From: an uncultured Bacteroidales bacterium | Lineage (GTDB): Bacteria > Bacteroidota > Bacteroidia > Bacteroidales > UBA932 | NCBI GenBank assembly: GCA_944322585.1 | Contig: CALUPB010000014.1 | Coordinates: forward strand, 1-63,892 | Direction of reading: 5' to 3' | Length of the DNA: 63,892 bases | Part shown: positions 28,932 through 37,645 of the stretch, one piece after another | Position numbering within the stretch: position 1 is the first letter of the stretch | Layout of the letters: each line of letters starts with the position of its first letter | Made by a program: the position numbers and the translations under genes | Notes under the pieces: model-generated | What the model saw: the letters and a program-made list of their open reading frames with translations, nothing else | Database searches by the model: none | Told to the model about the DNA's origin: nothing

Positions 28932-30032
28932 ATGGCAGATCTCAACAAAATCATTTCCGGGTTCGACGTAAAGGGAAGCATAGCCGGAGTTGCCCCGTTC
29001 GGTTCGGGACTAATCAACGACACATATAAGGTCACTACGGCAGGGCGGGAGTGTCCGGATTACATCCTGCAGAGAATAAACCATAACATATTTCAGGATG
29101 TGGATATGCTGCAGTCCAACATCGAGGCCGTGACAAGACATATCAGACACAAGCTGGAGGCTGCCGGAGAAACGGACATAGAACGGAAAGTGCTGCATTT
29201 CGTCAAGGCCGGGAACGGAAAGACCTACAGCCGGGACAGTGAAGGGAACTGGTGGCGGATGATGGTGTTCATACCGGGAGCACATACGTACGAGACCGTC
29301 AATCCTGAATATTCATACTGTGCGGGCAAGGCTTTCGGCAATTTCCAGTCGATGCTGTCCGACCTTGAGGAACCTCTGGGCGAGACCATTCCGAATTTTC
29401 ACAATATGGAGTTCCGGCTCAGCCAGTTCCATGATGCCTTAAAGGCGGATGCAGCAGGTCGCGCCGCTGAAGTCAGACACTACATCACTGAAATCGAGAA
29501 ACGTTCCGATGAAATGTGCAAGGCGGAACGGCTGCACAGGGAAGGCAGGCTTCCGAAACGGATCTGCCATTGCGACACGAAAGTGAACAACATGATGTTC
29601 GATGACAAAGGAGAAGTCCTTTGCGTCATCGATCTCGACACTGTCATGCCGAGCTATATCTTTTCGGATTACGGAGACTTCCTGCGGACAGGAGCGAACA
29701 CGGCCGCCGAAGACGAGAAAGACCTCGGTAAAATCAATTTCAACATGGAGATATTCGAGGCCTTCACCAAGGGATATCTCGAATCGGCGAAGGCATTCCT
29801 TCTCCCGATAGAAATCGAGAACCTGCCCTATGCGGCCGCACTCTTCCCATACATGCAGTGCGTCAGATTCCTCACCGACTATCTGAACGGAGACACCTAT
29901 TACAAGATCCAGTATCCAGAACATAACCTCGTACGGACGAAAGCACAGTTCAAGCTGCTCCAGAGCGTAGAAGAGCATAATGACCGGATGCGATCCTTCA
30001 TAGACAGGACTTTGTCGAAAATGGCGAAATAA
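28932..30032 (+). CDS. Phosphotransferase-family sugar kinase (NahK-like)
   Basis: A 366-residue kinase of the aminoglycoside phosphotransferase/choline kinase fold. The N-terminal lobe has GSGLINDTYKV, the glycine-rich loop, and YILQRINHNIFQDVD. The catalytic loop is RICHCDTKVNNMMFD near residue 210 and the metal site is CVIDLDTVMPSYIFSDYGDF near 233. The sequence pattern and length resemble N-acetylhexosamine 1-kinase, which phosphorylates GlcNAc/GalNAc in host-glycan use, so a sugar substrate is more likely than an antibiotic. It stands alone, diverging from addB. Confidence 0.8.
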   Translation: MADLNKIISGFDVKGSIAGVAPFGSGLINDTYKVTTAGRECPDYILQRINHNIFQDVDMLQSNIEAVTRHIRHKLEAAGETDIERKVLHFVKAGNGKTYSRDSEGNWWRMMVFIPGAHTYETVNPEYSYCAGKAFGNFQSMLSDLEEPLGETIPNFHNMEFRLSQFHDALKADAAGRAAEVRHYITEIEKRSDEMCKAERLHREGRLPKRICHCDTKVNNMMFDDKGEVLCVIDLDTVMPSYIFSDYGDFLRTGANTAAEDEKDLGKINFNMEIFEAFTKGYLESAKAFLLPIEIENLPYAAALFPYMQCVRFLTDYLNGDTYYKIQYPEHNLVRTKAQFKLLQSVEEHNDRMRSFIDRTLSKMAK

Positions 30033-30033
30033 A

Positions 30034-30064
30034 TTTGCAGAGAAGAAAATTTAAAGTATCTTTG
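30034..30064 (+). promoter_or_regulatory. Full Bacteroidales promoter for reverse rubrerythrin
   Basis: TTTG at 30034-30037, a spacer of 19 bases and TATCTTTG at 30057-30064: a textbook match. It overlaps the end region of the preceding kinase gene by only a few bases, and the leader to the ATG is about 65 bases. Confidence 0.8.
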
Positions 30065-30132
30065 CAGCGGAATAATTTAGAATTATTCAAAATTATTACA
30101 TTTCTGTAAAACAACTCTAAAAGGATCATAAG

Positions 30133-30687
30133 ATGAAGAAAAGATTCAGATGCCTCGTATGCGGATACATACATGAAGGCGACAGTGCGCCGGCAGAGTG
30201 CCCTATCTGCCATGCCGGAGCAGACAAGTTCGAAGAAATAGTTGAAAACGGGGATTCCCTCACATGGGCCGACGAGCACAGGCTCGGAACCGCCAAAGAC
30301 GTGGATCCGGAAATACTTAAAGGACTGCGCGACCATTTCAACGGCGAATGCAGTGAGGTGGGCATGTATCTGGCAATGAGCCGTCAGGCAGACAGGGAAG
30401 GCTACCCGGAGATTGCAGAAGCATTCAAAAGGTACGCTTTCGAAGAGGCTGAACATGCAGCCCGCTTCGCAGAACTGCTCGGAGAATGCGTATGGGATAC
30501 AAAGACCAATGTCGAGAGAAGAATGCTGGCAGAGCAGGGAGCATGCGAGGACAAGCTCCGCATCGCCAAACTTGCAAAGGCACAGAACCTCGATGCCATC
30601 CATGACACCGTGCATGAAATGTGCAAGGACGAAGCCCGTCACGGAGCGGGATTCCAGGGACTTTATAACCGCTACTTCAAGAAATAA
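30133..30687 (+). CDS. Reverse rubrerythrin (peroxide-reducing)
   Basis: A 184-residue oxidative-stress protein. The order is reversed relative to classical rubrerythrin: an N-terminal rubredoxin-like iron site (Cys 7, 10, 23, 26: [11 protein letters not shown] and CPICHAG) followed by a four-helix diiron ferritin-like domain with [28 protein letters not shown] and [11 protein letters not shown]. Such proteins reduce hydrogen peroxide (and oxygen) with electrons from NADH-linked partners in anaerobes. It is a single-gene unit with a strong promoter and a strong terminator. Confidence 0.93.
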   Translation: MKKRFRCLVCGYIHEGDSAPAECPICHAGADKFEEIVENGDSLTWADEHRLGTAKDVDPEILKGLRDHFNGECSEVGMYLAMSRQADREGYPEIAEAFKRYAFEEAEHAARFAELLGECVWDTKTNVERRMLAEQGACEDKLRIAKLAKAQNLDAIHDTVHEMCKDEARHGAGFQGLYNRYFKK

Positions 30688-30701
30688 CTTCTTTTACTCA
30701 A

Positions 30702-30747
30702 AACGCAAAGGGGGCTGGCTCAAATTTGAGCCAGCCCCCTTTGCGTT
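30702..30747. terminator. Bidirectional terminator between rubrerythrin and dnaK
   Basis: A perfect 46-base palindrome (two 23-base arms meeting at 30724/30725) with a GGGGGCTGGCTC core. It lies between two converging genes and ends in A/T runs in both directions. Confidence 0.85.
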
Positions 30748-30778
30748 ACCTATATTATTAATGAGTTTAACTCATCAA

Positions 30779-32668
30779 TTACTGCTCATCCGGTCCCTGG
30801 TCATCCGGCCCCTGATTCTGCGGTCCGGACTGAGGCCCCTGAGGACCTGCCTGCTGACCGCCCTGGGCAGCCTTTGCCATATCCTCTGAAGCGGCATGCC
30901 ATGCATTGTTAAGCTGCTCGGTATATCTGTCGATGTCAGCTGCATTCTGACTCTTTACCGCTTCCTTGAGACTGCCGAGTGCCGTCTCGATCGCTCCTTT
31001 CTTGTCGGAAGGTATCTTGTCACCGTACTCTTTCAGGTTTTTCTCGGACTGGAAGCAAAGAGTATCCGCAGCATTGATCTTGTCCACGCGTTCGCGTTCG
31101 GCCTTGTCCGCAGCCTCATTGGCCTTGGCCTCATCACGCATTCTCTTGATTTCGTCCTCGCTAAGTCCGGAAGATGCCTCGATACGTATCTTCTGCTCCT
31201 TTCCTGTAGCCTTATCCTTTGCAGATACGTTCAGAATACCGTTTGCATCGATATCGAATGTGACTTCTATCTGAGGAATACCTCTCGGTGCCGGAGTGAT
31301 GCCGTCCAGATGGAATGTACCGATGGTCTTGTTGTCCTTGGCCATCGGCCTTTCTCCCTGGAGGACATGTATCTCTACTGACGGCTGGTTGTCCGCTGCC
31401 GTCGAGAACACCTCGGACTTGCGTGTCGGTATGGTAGTGTTGGCGTCTATAAGCTTCGTCATCACACCGCCCAAAGTCTCGATACCGAGAGAAAGCGGAG
31501 TAACATCGAGCAGAAGGACATCCTTCACATCACCGGCGAGCACACCGCCCTGAATTGCGGCTCCGATAGCCACGACCTCATCCGGGTTGACACTCTTGTT
31601 AGGAGTCTTGCCGAAGAACTTCTCTACGATAGCCTGGATTGCAGGGATACGTGTAGACCCTCCCACGAGAAGCACCTCGTCAATCTCTGATGCCTGCAGA
31701 CCTGCATCAGCAAGTGCCTTGCGGCACGGTTCTATTGTCTTCTGGATAAGATCATCGGCAAGCTGCTCGAACTTCGCCCTCGTCAGAGTCTTCACAAGAT
31801 GCTTAGGAATACCGTCTACCGGCATGATATACGGAAGATTGATCTCTGTAGAAGTCTGGTTGGACAGTTCTATCTTCGCCTTCTCGGCTGCTTCCTTAAG
31901 TCTCTGGAGAGCCATCGGATCCTTTTTCAGGTCGATACCTCCGTTCTCTGATGCGAACTCCGAAGCCAGCCAGTCTATGATGACCTGATCGAAATCATCA
32001 CCGCCGAGGTGGGTATCACCGTTGGTGGACTTTACTTCGAACACGCCGTCCCCGAGCTCCAGTATGGAGATATCGAATGTACCGCCACCGAGGTCGTACA
32101 CTGCAATCTTCATGTTCTTGTCAGTCTTGTCAAGACCGTATGCAAGAGCAGCTGCAGTCGGCTCGTTGATGATACGCTTTACATCCAGCCCGGCTATCTT
32201 GCCGGCTTCCTTGGTTGCCTGACGCTGTGAATCAGAGAAGTATGCAGGCACTGTAATTACAGCTTCCGTAACCTCCTGTCCGAGATAATCCTCGGCTGTC
32301 TTCTTCATCTTCTGGAGAATCATCGCAGAAATCTCCTGCGGAGTATAGAGACGGCCGTCAATGTCCACACGCGGAGTATTGTTGTCGCCCTTCACGACCT
32401 TGTACGGCACTCTCCCGATCTCCTTCGTTACCTGGTCATAGGTCTCACCCATAAACCTCTTGATAGAGAATACTGTCTTGTGAGGATTGGTAATAGCCTG
32501 ACGTTTTGCAGGATTACCTATCTTTCTCTCTCCCCCGTCTGTGAATGCCACAACGGAAGGAGTGGTCCTCTGTCCCTCATTGTTTATGATAACGGTCGGC
32601 TCGTTGCCTTCCATAACTGCCACGCATGAGTTCGTGGTTCCTAAGTCAATACCAATAATTTTTCCCAT
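30779..32668 (-). CDS. dnaK: Chaperone DnaK (Hsp70)
   Basis: A 629-residue Hsp70. The ATPase part starts [20 protein letters not shown] and has [35 protein letters not shown] and [14 protein letters not shown]. The peptide-binding part has [20 protein letters not shown] and [20 protein letters not shown] good ribosome site (AAAGGAG) precedes the ATG. The last 25 residues are Gly/Pro/Gln/Asp-rich and end [10 protein letters not shown], without the usual acidic EEV-type end seen in most bacterial DnaK proteins. No grpE or dnaJ is adjacent, and no CIRCE element was seen. Confidence 0.97.
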   Translation of the reverse strand: MGKIIGIDLGTTNSCVAVMEGNEPTVIINNEGQRTTPSVVAFTDGGERKIGNPAKRQAITNPHKTVFSIKRFMGETYDQVTKEIGRVPYKVVKGDNNTPRVDIDGRLYTPQEISAMILQKMKKTAEDYLGQEVTEAVITVPAYFSDSQRQATKEAGKIAGLDVKRIINEPTAAALAYGLDKTDKNMKIAVYDLGGGTFDISILELGDGVFEVKSTNGDTHLGGDDFDQVIIDWLASEFASENGGIDLKKDPMALQRLKEAAEKAKIELSNQTSTEINLPYIMPVDGIPKHLVKTLTRAKFEQLADDLIQKTIEPCRKALADAGLQASEIDEVLLVGGSTRIPAIQAIVEKFFGKTPNKSVNPDEVVAIGAAIQGGVLAGDVKDVLLLDVTPLSLGIETLGGVMTKLIDANTTIPTRKSEVFSTAADNQPSVEIHVLQGERPMAKDNKTIGTFHLDGITPAPRGIPQIEVTFDIDANGILNVSAKDKATGKEQKIRIEASSGLSEDEIKRMRDEAKANEAADKAERERVDKINAADTLCFQSEKNLKEYGDKIPSDKKGAIETALGSLKEAVKSQNAADIDRYTEQLNNAWHAASEDMAKAAQGGQQAGPQGPQSGPQNQGPDDQGPDEQ

Positions 32669-32840
32669 AATATTTATCTCCTTTTATTTCGTTTCTCCGC
32701 CTCGCAGCACCGCATCAGCGACTCTTGCGGGCAGTCCGGCCACCGGCCCTGAATGTTCCGGAAGACAGACGCGAAGCCATCTATCTAAAGCTGTGCCATT
32801 GGGAAAACACGGCCCCCGGTATGCCAAAATGTCAGAAATA

Positions 32841-32871
32841 TTGGCAGATGATGTCAGAAATAGTATCTTTG
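32841..32871 (+). promoter_or_regulatory. Promoter of the pseudouridine synthase gene
   Basis: TTG at 32841-32843, spacer of 20 bases, TATCTTTG at 32864-32871. The ATG follows 8 bases later. Confidence 0.65.
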
Positions 32872-32879
32872 CAGCCGTT

Positions 32880-33635
32880 ATGGAATACAGAGAATTGACA
32901 AGCACCGAATATGGGGACATCGACTCACGCATCCTCTATGAAGACAATCATATCATTGTCATAAACAAGAAAGCGGGAGAGATCACACAAGGAGACAAGA
33001 CGGGAGACGAGCCTTTGGGAGACACCCTGAAAGCATTCATAGCCCAAAGGGATGCCAAGCCTGGCAAAGTCTTCCTGGGCATTCCTCACAGAATAGACCG
33101 TCCCGTAAGCGGGATCGCCATGTTCGCCAAGACCTCCAAGGCCCTTGAACGGCTGAATGCCATGTTCCGTGACGGCGAAATCCATAAATTCTACTGGGCC
33201 CTCGTCGGCAGGGAGCCGGTTCCCTCCGAAGGAGAACTCGAAGACATGATATACCGGGTGGAAAAGCAGAACAAATCCTACATCTGCAAAGCCGGACAAC
33301 GCAGGGCTGACGCAAAGCTCGCCAGACTCAGATACAGGGTCACAGGGAGGACCGACCGCTACTTTCTCGTAGAAGTACAGCTCCTGACAGGGCGGCACCA
33401 TCAGATCAGATGCCAGCTTGCAGGCATCGGCTGCCCCATCAAGGGAGACCTCAAATACGGGGCACCCCGGTCCAACCCCGACGGAGGGATTTCCCTCCAT
33501 GCCAGAAGAATAACCTTTATTCATCCCGTCAGGAAGGAAGAAATCACAATCGAAGCTCCTGTCCCATCCTCCTGGAAGGGTATTGACAGTATTCTCCTCA
33601 ATGGAGGCACAAGACAGGATACTTCTAATAAATGA
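32880..33635 (+). CDS. RluA-family RNA pseudouridine synthase
   Basis: A 251-residue enzyme that converts uridine to pseudouridine in rRNA or tRNA. Motifs: LYEDNHIIVINKKAGEITQGD, then HRIDRPVSGIAMFAKT with the catalytic Asp, and LLTGRHHQIRCQLAGIGCPIKGD near the end. There is no S4 domain at the N-terminus. The frame is open far upstream, but the promoter places transcription just before the ATG at 32880, so this start is chosen; if the promoter is wrong, an ATG at 32829 is possible. It overlaps the converging lipoprotein gene by 11 bases. Confidence 0.88.
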   Translation: MEYRELTSTEYGDIDSRILYEDNHIIVINKKAGEITQGDKTGDEPLGDTLKAFIAQRDAKPGKVFLGIPHRIDRPVSGIAMFAKTSKALERLNAMFRDGEIHKFYWALVGREPVPSEGELEDMIYRVEKQNKSYICKAGQRRADAKLARLRYRVTGRTDRYFLVEVQLLTGRHHQIRCQLAGIGCPIKGDLKYGAPRSNPDGGISLHARRITFIHPVRKEEITIEAPVPSSWKGIDSILLNGGTRQDTSNK

Positions 33636-34731
33636 CGAAATCCGAGACATTCTTGATACCCGGCAGTCCGAAATAGGCCGCCTCTATATCACCTTTCAGA
33701 CAAACACGCCTGCCGACAAGCTCCGGATTCGTCACAAGATTAAGGGCATCCCTGACATCCCCGGACGGAAGCTGGACTGACATGCACGAGCCCTTTTCAG
33801 TGACCGAGCCTCTGGAGGCAATCGCAAGATTGGTCGCAGAGCCGAACGGCGGACTGAAAGATATGCCGGTTGAGGAAGAAGAAAGATCTCCTCCCACAAT
33901 ATATCCTGTCACCCACACATCATCTTTCCCTATGCTTGTCTTTGCCTGTGAGACCGACATTGCATTCTCCGCGCTGTCCCCCTTGCCGGTTTCCCCGCCT
34001 ATGACATATTCCTCATCGCTCCATATTCTCGTCGTATCAAGCTGGATAGTCATCCCGTCTTCAGCCGTCCCGGACACGGACGTGGCGACACCGATCCTGA
34101 CTGTCAGTATTTCCCTCGGGCCGAGCATCCTTGTCATAAGGACATTCTCCTTGCCGGCATCCTTGAGTACGACAGATATGTTGCCCGGAAGAAAATATGC
34201 CACTCTCTTTTCGGAATAACCGTACATGAGCTGTCCGTCCTCCCCACGCACAAACAGCACTCCTTCCGGATAGGCTGTCAGGAAATCGGGATCAGTCTTC
34301 AGGACGATGCCTGAATTCAGCTGGGTGCATACCAGACTGACATCAAGAACTCCTCCGGCCGGAACCACGACGCACCGGTCATCTCCATACAGCGGAGAAG
34401 CGAACGCAGGACCGTCAAATTCTTCCGACCTGACACTTACAGTACAGTTTCCGGCAGGCACTGCGACCTTCTCTGGAGACTGGCCGTAAAGTCCTTTATA
34501 TATGACAGTGTTTCCGGAGACAATCTCAAGGATAAAGTCATTTGTGTCAGGCATCTCTTCCCTGATCACTTTCGAGACGGCTTCCGCCGCCATCCCTTCA
34601 AACCTGAGACGCAGAATTCCATCGGCAGGCACATCGCCGCCCTTCGAACAGGACACTGTCATTGCTACAGAAGCAACCGCAAGGACAGCCGTAAGAAGAT
34701 GTCCCGCCTTCATAACATTTTTGTTTCCCAT
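33625..34731 (-). CDS. DUF4493/DUF6359 lipoprotein
   Basis: A 368-residue lipoprotein (signal LLTAVLAVASVAMTVSC). Residues about 30-215 match DUF4493: TNDFILEIVSGNTVIYKG, VAVPAGNCTVSVRSEEFDGPAF and VRGEDGQLMYGYSEKR. Residues about 270-368 match DUF6359: DVWVTGYIVGGDLSSS, NLAIASRGSVTEKGSCMSVQLPSG and GRRVCLKGDIEAAYFGLPGI, an OB-fold-like domain. Both are Bacteroidales surface families of unknown role. The start at 34731 is supported by the promoter upstream; the open frame runs to 34824. Its 3' end overlaps the rRNA pseudouridine synthase gene. Confidence 0.8.
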   Translation of the reverse strand: MGNKNVMKAGHLLTAVLAVASVAMTVSCSKGGDVPADGILRLRFEGMAAEAVSKVIREEMPDTNDFILEIVSGNTVIYKGLYGQSPEKVAVPAGNCTVSVRSEEFDGPAFASPLYGDDRCVVVPAGGVLDVSLVCTQLNSGIVLKTDPDFLTAYPEGVLFVRGEDGQLMYGYSEKRVAYFLPGNISVVLKDAGKENVLMTRMLGPREILTVRIGVATSVSGTAEDGMTIQLDTTRIWSDEEYVIGGETGKGDSAENAMSVSQAKTSIGKDDVWVTGYIVGGDLSSSSTGISFSPPFGSATNLAIASRGSVTEKGSCMSVQLPSGDVRDALNLVTNPELVGRRVCLKGDIEAAYFGLPGIKNVSDFVIY

Positions 34732-34785
34732 ATCATTCTCCTCTTTTCCGGTTAATATCAGCTGCAACTCCACCGGCAGCGGATA

Positions 34786-34816
34786 CAAAATTATACTGCG
34801 TGGGAAAGACAGGCAA
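34786..34816 (-). promoter_or_regulatory. Promoter of the DUF4493 lipoprotein
   Basis: On the minus strand TTG (34814-34816), spacer of 20 bases, TAATTTTG (34786-34793). A leader of about 50 bases follows. Confidence 0.7.
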
Positions 34817-34960
34817 TATGGCACAAGAAGGTTTTTCTGTTTTTGGGAATTATTTTTCCTTTTTCGGTAAATTTTGTCATGGAACCGGTCTCATTTGCTT
34901 TTTTTATGATATTTTTCAAGCATTGAAAATTTTATTGCATCCTCAGACAGAAAAGAATAC

Positions 34961-34997
34961 AAAAAAACGGGGCAGAAACCGGAACGGTCCCACCCCG
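34961..34997 (-). terminator. uvrD: Rho-independent terminator of uvrD
   Basis: On the minus strand a CGGGG...CCCCG stem (34993-34997 with 34968-34972) is followed by seven T. It lies about 60 bases after the uvrD stop. Between the terminator and the lipoprotein promoter the sequence is AT-rich and shows nothing else. Confidence 0.7.
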
Positions 34998-35058
34998 CTA
35001 CTTACTTAACCTAAACTTAAACTATGAAAAACTTCACTGCAAAAATAGATATTTTTAT

Positions 35059-37551
35059 CTATTCTGCAACATCCGCAATCCTGATTTTGGCATACTGCAG
35101 CAGCAGAATCTTCTCCCCGAAATCATCGAACTGAATTCTTGCCTTGAGATTCTCGGCCGTACCTGAAATCCCGATTATCTTCCCGTACCCGAAACGGTTG
35201 TGTTCGACCCTCTGCCCGGCCCGGAGCTGCAGAACAGGTGTAGGAACGAATTCAGCGTCGGGGACTCTTGCAGGAAGCGCCGCATTTGGTCTCCTGAACG
35301 GTGTCACTGACGGTTTCGGACTGCTGTCCCGGACAGGCGCCGACGGCCGCGGAGCCGGACCGGCATAATGCCGCTGCATGCCTGAGATGTCCTTTCTCCC
35401 GTATGGCTGTCCTGAGCCGTAAACCTGACGCTGACCGGTCTGAGGTGCTCTGCTCCTCCAGAAAGACGGAGCGACATCATCCGGATCCGGACCGTCCTCC
35501 TGCCCTGAAGGCAGAGGATTGGCGATGTACCGGCTGTCTATCTCCCTGATAAACCGGCTCGGAGGATTTGTTTCATGCTTGCCGTTACGCATTCTGGTAT
35601 TGGCGAATGTCAGCACGACCGCTTTTTCCGCCCTTGTAACAGCGACATAGAACAGTCTGCGCTCCTCTTCGATATCATGTTCGGATGCCATATATCCCCC
35701 CGAGGGGAAAAGATTTTCTTCCAGACCGGCTATATATACATAAGGAAATTCCAGACCCTTGGAGGAATGCACCGTCATCAGGGCGATCCTGTTTGCTGCA
35801 TCTTCTCCGGAATCCATATCTACGGCACTCAAGAGCGATATATTCTCAAGATATTCGTCAAGCGTCACAACCGGAAGATCCATATCGGCGATCTCCGCAC
35901 CCTCCTCCACCGAACCGTCCGCCTGCATCTCCTCGAAATAATCATTGTGCCTCTCGTCCACATATGACTTGACGCTGTTGAGAAGCTCCTCGACATTCGC
36001 CGTCCGCGACTGTCCCTCTATACTGTTGTCCGACTTGAAAAAGGCGTAAAGCCCGGAAACCATCGCAAGTTCAGATGCCATGGCATATGCATCGGTCCCG
36101 GAAAGTCTTACAGTCATTCCCGTCATCATCCCGCAGAATTCCCGGATTTTTTTGATTGCGGCAGCTTTCAGCCCGTATGTTTCCAGATCGTCGGCAAAGG
36201 CTGCCTTCATAAGCGGACATCCATGATTGTGGGCAGCGGCTATAAGAGCTGCAAGGGAAGTGTCACCTATCCCTCTTGCAGGCCTGTTTACAATCCTGCG
36301 GAACGATTCATCATCATTCGGATTGACAACCAGCTTGAAATATGCCATCATGTCCTTGACTTCCGTCCGGTCGAAAAATGAATTCCCTGAATATATCATA
36401 TACGGTAGATTCCTCTTCCTGAGGGCCTCTTCCAATGCCCGGGACTGGGAATTGGTCCTGTACAGTATCGCGAAATCCTGATACTGCGCATGGTCTTCCT
36501 GCATTCTCCTGACAATCGAAGACGCTATCAGCAATGCTTCCTCCTGCTCCGTATATGCCTGGACAAGCCTTATCTTCTCCCCTTCCTCCCCCATCGAGAA
36601 ACATTTTTTCGGTATCCTTGCACTGTTTCTGGCTATCAGAGAATTGGCAGCGTCCACGATTACTTTTGTCGAACGGTAGTTCTGCTCCAGCCTGAAAATC
36701 TGCCTGTCCGGATAATCCTTCTGGAAATTGAGGATATTCTCTATCTTCGCCCCCCTGAATGCATATATCGACTGCGAATCGTCACCTACCACGCAGATAT
36801 TGCGGTGCTTCTCCGCAAGTTTCTTGAGTATCAGGTACTGGGCATAGTTGGTGTCCTGATACTCGTCCACCATTATATAGTCGAACCTGCCGGACAGGTC
36901 GTCCAAAGCCTGGCCGTTATCCCTGAGCAGGATGTTCATGTTCAGCAGGATATCATCGAAATCCATTACCCCGGCCTGTCTGCATTTGGCGGAATACAGC
37001 CGGTAGATGTCAAATATGCGCGGCTTTTTCGCTGCCGCGTCGTTCTGGATGACGGTCTGGTTCCGGCCGTAGGCCTCTGCTGTGACCAGATTGTTCTTGG
37101 CCATGGAAATCCTCGAAAGGACATCCTTGGGCCTGTACACCTTGTCATCAAGCTGGAGCTCTTTCAGGCATGTCTTGATGGCTGAGACAGAATCGCTTGT
37201 ATCATATATGGTGAATCCCGGCGGATATCCTATACTGTCGGCATATTCCCTCAGGAAGCGGATGAAGACCGAATGAAATGTACCCATCTGAAGGCGCCTC
37301 GCCTTCCTTGCCCCGACCATCACGGCTATCCTCTCCTTCATTTCGGATGCCGCCTTCTTTGTGAATGTCAGTGCGAGAATCCTCTCCGGATCTCCCCCCT
37401 GTTCAAGAATGTATGCGATCCTGCTCGTGAGGACCCTTGTCTTTCCCGAACCCGCTCCCGCCACTATGAGCACCGGTCCGTCCACACAGCTGACAGCACG
37501 TTTCTGTTCGCTGTTCAGCCCCTCTAAAATAGCACTCGTACCTTGTTCCAT
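35059..37551 (-). CDS. uvrD: UvrD/PcrA-type DNA helicase
   Basis: An 830-residue superfamily 1 helicase for nucleotide-excision and mismatch repair. Motifs: LNSEQKRAVSC, VAGAGSGKTRVLTSRIAYI (Walker A), FTKKAASEMKERI, MVDEYQDTNYAQY, VGDDSQSIYAFRGA, LEQNYRST, LMTVHSSKGLEFPYVYIAG and FYVAVTRAEKAVVLTFA. The C-terminal end has a PcrA-type Tudor-like module, GQRVEHNRFGYGKIIGI. The start at 37551 follows the family N-terminus; the frame is open to 37572. A promoter box lies 8 bases before the ATG. It diverges from the nqr operon. Confidence 0.95.
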   Translation of the reverse strand: MEQGTSAILEGLNSEQKRAVSCVDGPVLIVAGAGSGKTRVLTSRIAYILEQGGDPERILALTFTKKAASEMKERIAVMVGARKARRLQMGTFHSVFIRFLREYADSIGYPPGFTIYDTSDSVSAIKTCLKELQLDDKVYRPKDVLSRISMAKNNLVTAEAYGRNQTVIQNDAAAKKPRIFDIYRLYSAKCRQAGVMDFDDILLNMNILLRDNGQALDDLSGRFDYIMVDEYQDTNYAQYLILKKLAEKHRNICVVGDDSQSIYAFRGAKIENILNFQKDYPDRQIFRLEQNYRSTKVIVDAANSLIARNSARIPKKCFSMGEEGEKIRLVQAYTEQEEALLIASSIVRRMQEDHAQYQDFAILYRTNSQSRALEEALRKRNLPYMIYSGNSFFDRTEVKDMMAYFKLVVNPNDDESFRRIVNRPARGIGDTSLAALIAAAHNHGCPLMKAAFADDLETYGLKAAAIKKIREFCGMMTGMTVRLSGTDAYAMASELAMVSGLYAFFKSDNSIEGQSRTANVEELLNSVKSYVDERHNDYFEEMQADGSVEEGAEIADMDLPVVTLDEYLENISLLSAVDMDSGEDAANRIALMTVHSSKGLEFPYVYIAGLEENLFPSGGYMASEHDIEEERRLFYVAVTRAEKAVVLTFANTRMRNGKHETNPPSRFIREIDSRYIANPLPSGQEDGPDPDDVAPSFWRSRAPQTGQRQVYGSGQPYGRKDISGMQRHYAGPAPRPSAPVRDSSPKPSVTPFRRPNAALPARVPDAEFVPTPVLQLRAGQRVEHNRFGYGKIIGISGTAENLKARIQFDDFGEKILLLQYAKIRIADVAE

Positions 37552-37559
37552 AATGAGCG

Positions 37560-37567
37560 CGAAGATA
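37560..37567 (-). promoter_or_regulatory. uvrD: -7-like box 8 bases before uvrD
   Basis: TATCTTCG on the minus strand has one mismatch to TAnnTTTG. The spacing to the ATG equals that seen for addB and the pseudouridine synthase. No upstream TTG box found. Confidence 0.45.
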
Positions 37568-37601
37568 CGCAAAATCTGGTGTATTTAAGAAAAAATTTTC
37601 G

Positions 37602-37609
37602 TATCTTCG
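37602..37609 (+). promoter_or_regulatory. nqrA: -7-like box for the nqr operon
   Basis: TATCTTCG, the same variant as the divergent uvrD box, 36 bases before the nqrA ATG. Confidence 0.45.
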
Positions 37610-37645
37610 CGGCGGTTTTCAGAAAATACTAAAAACGGTTTTATA

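Noticed and set aside
35024-35140. A 38-codon frame starting MKNFTAKIDIF after a promoter-like AT stretch
   Set aside because: It runs antisense into the uvrD 3' end and has no family or terminator of its own.
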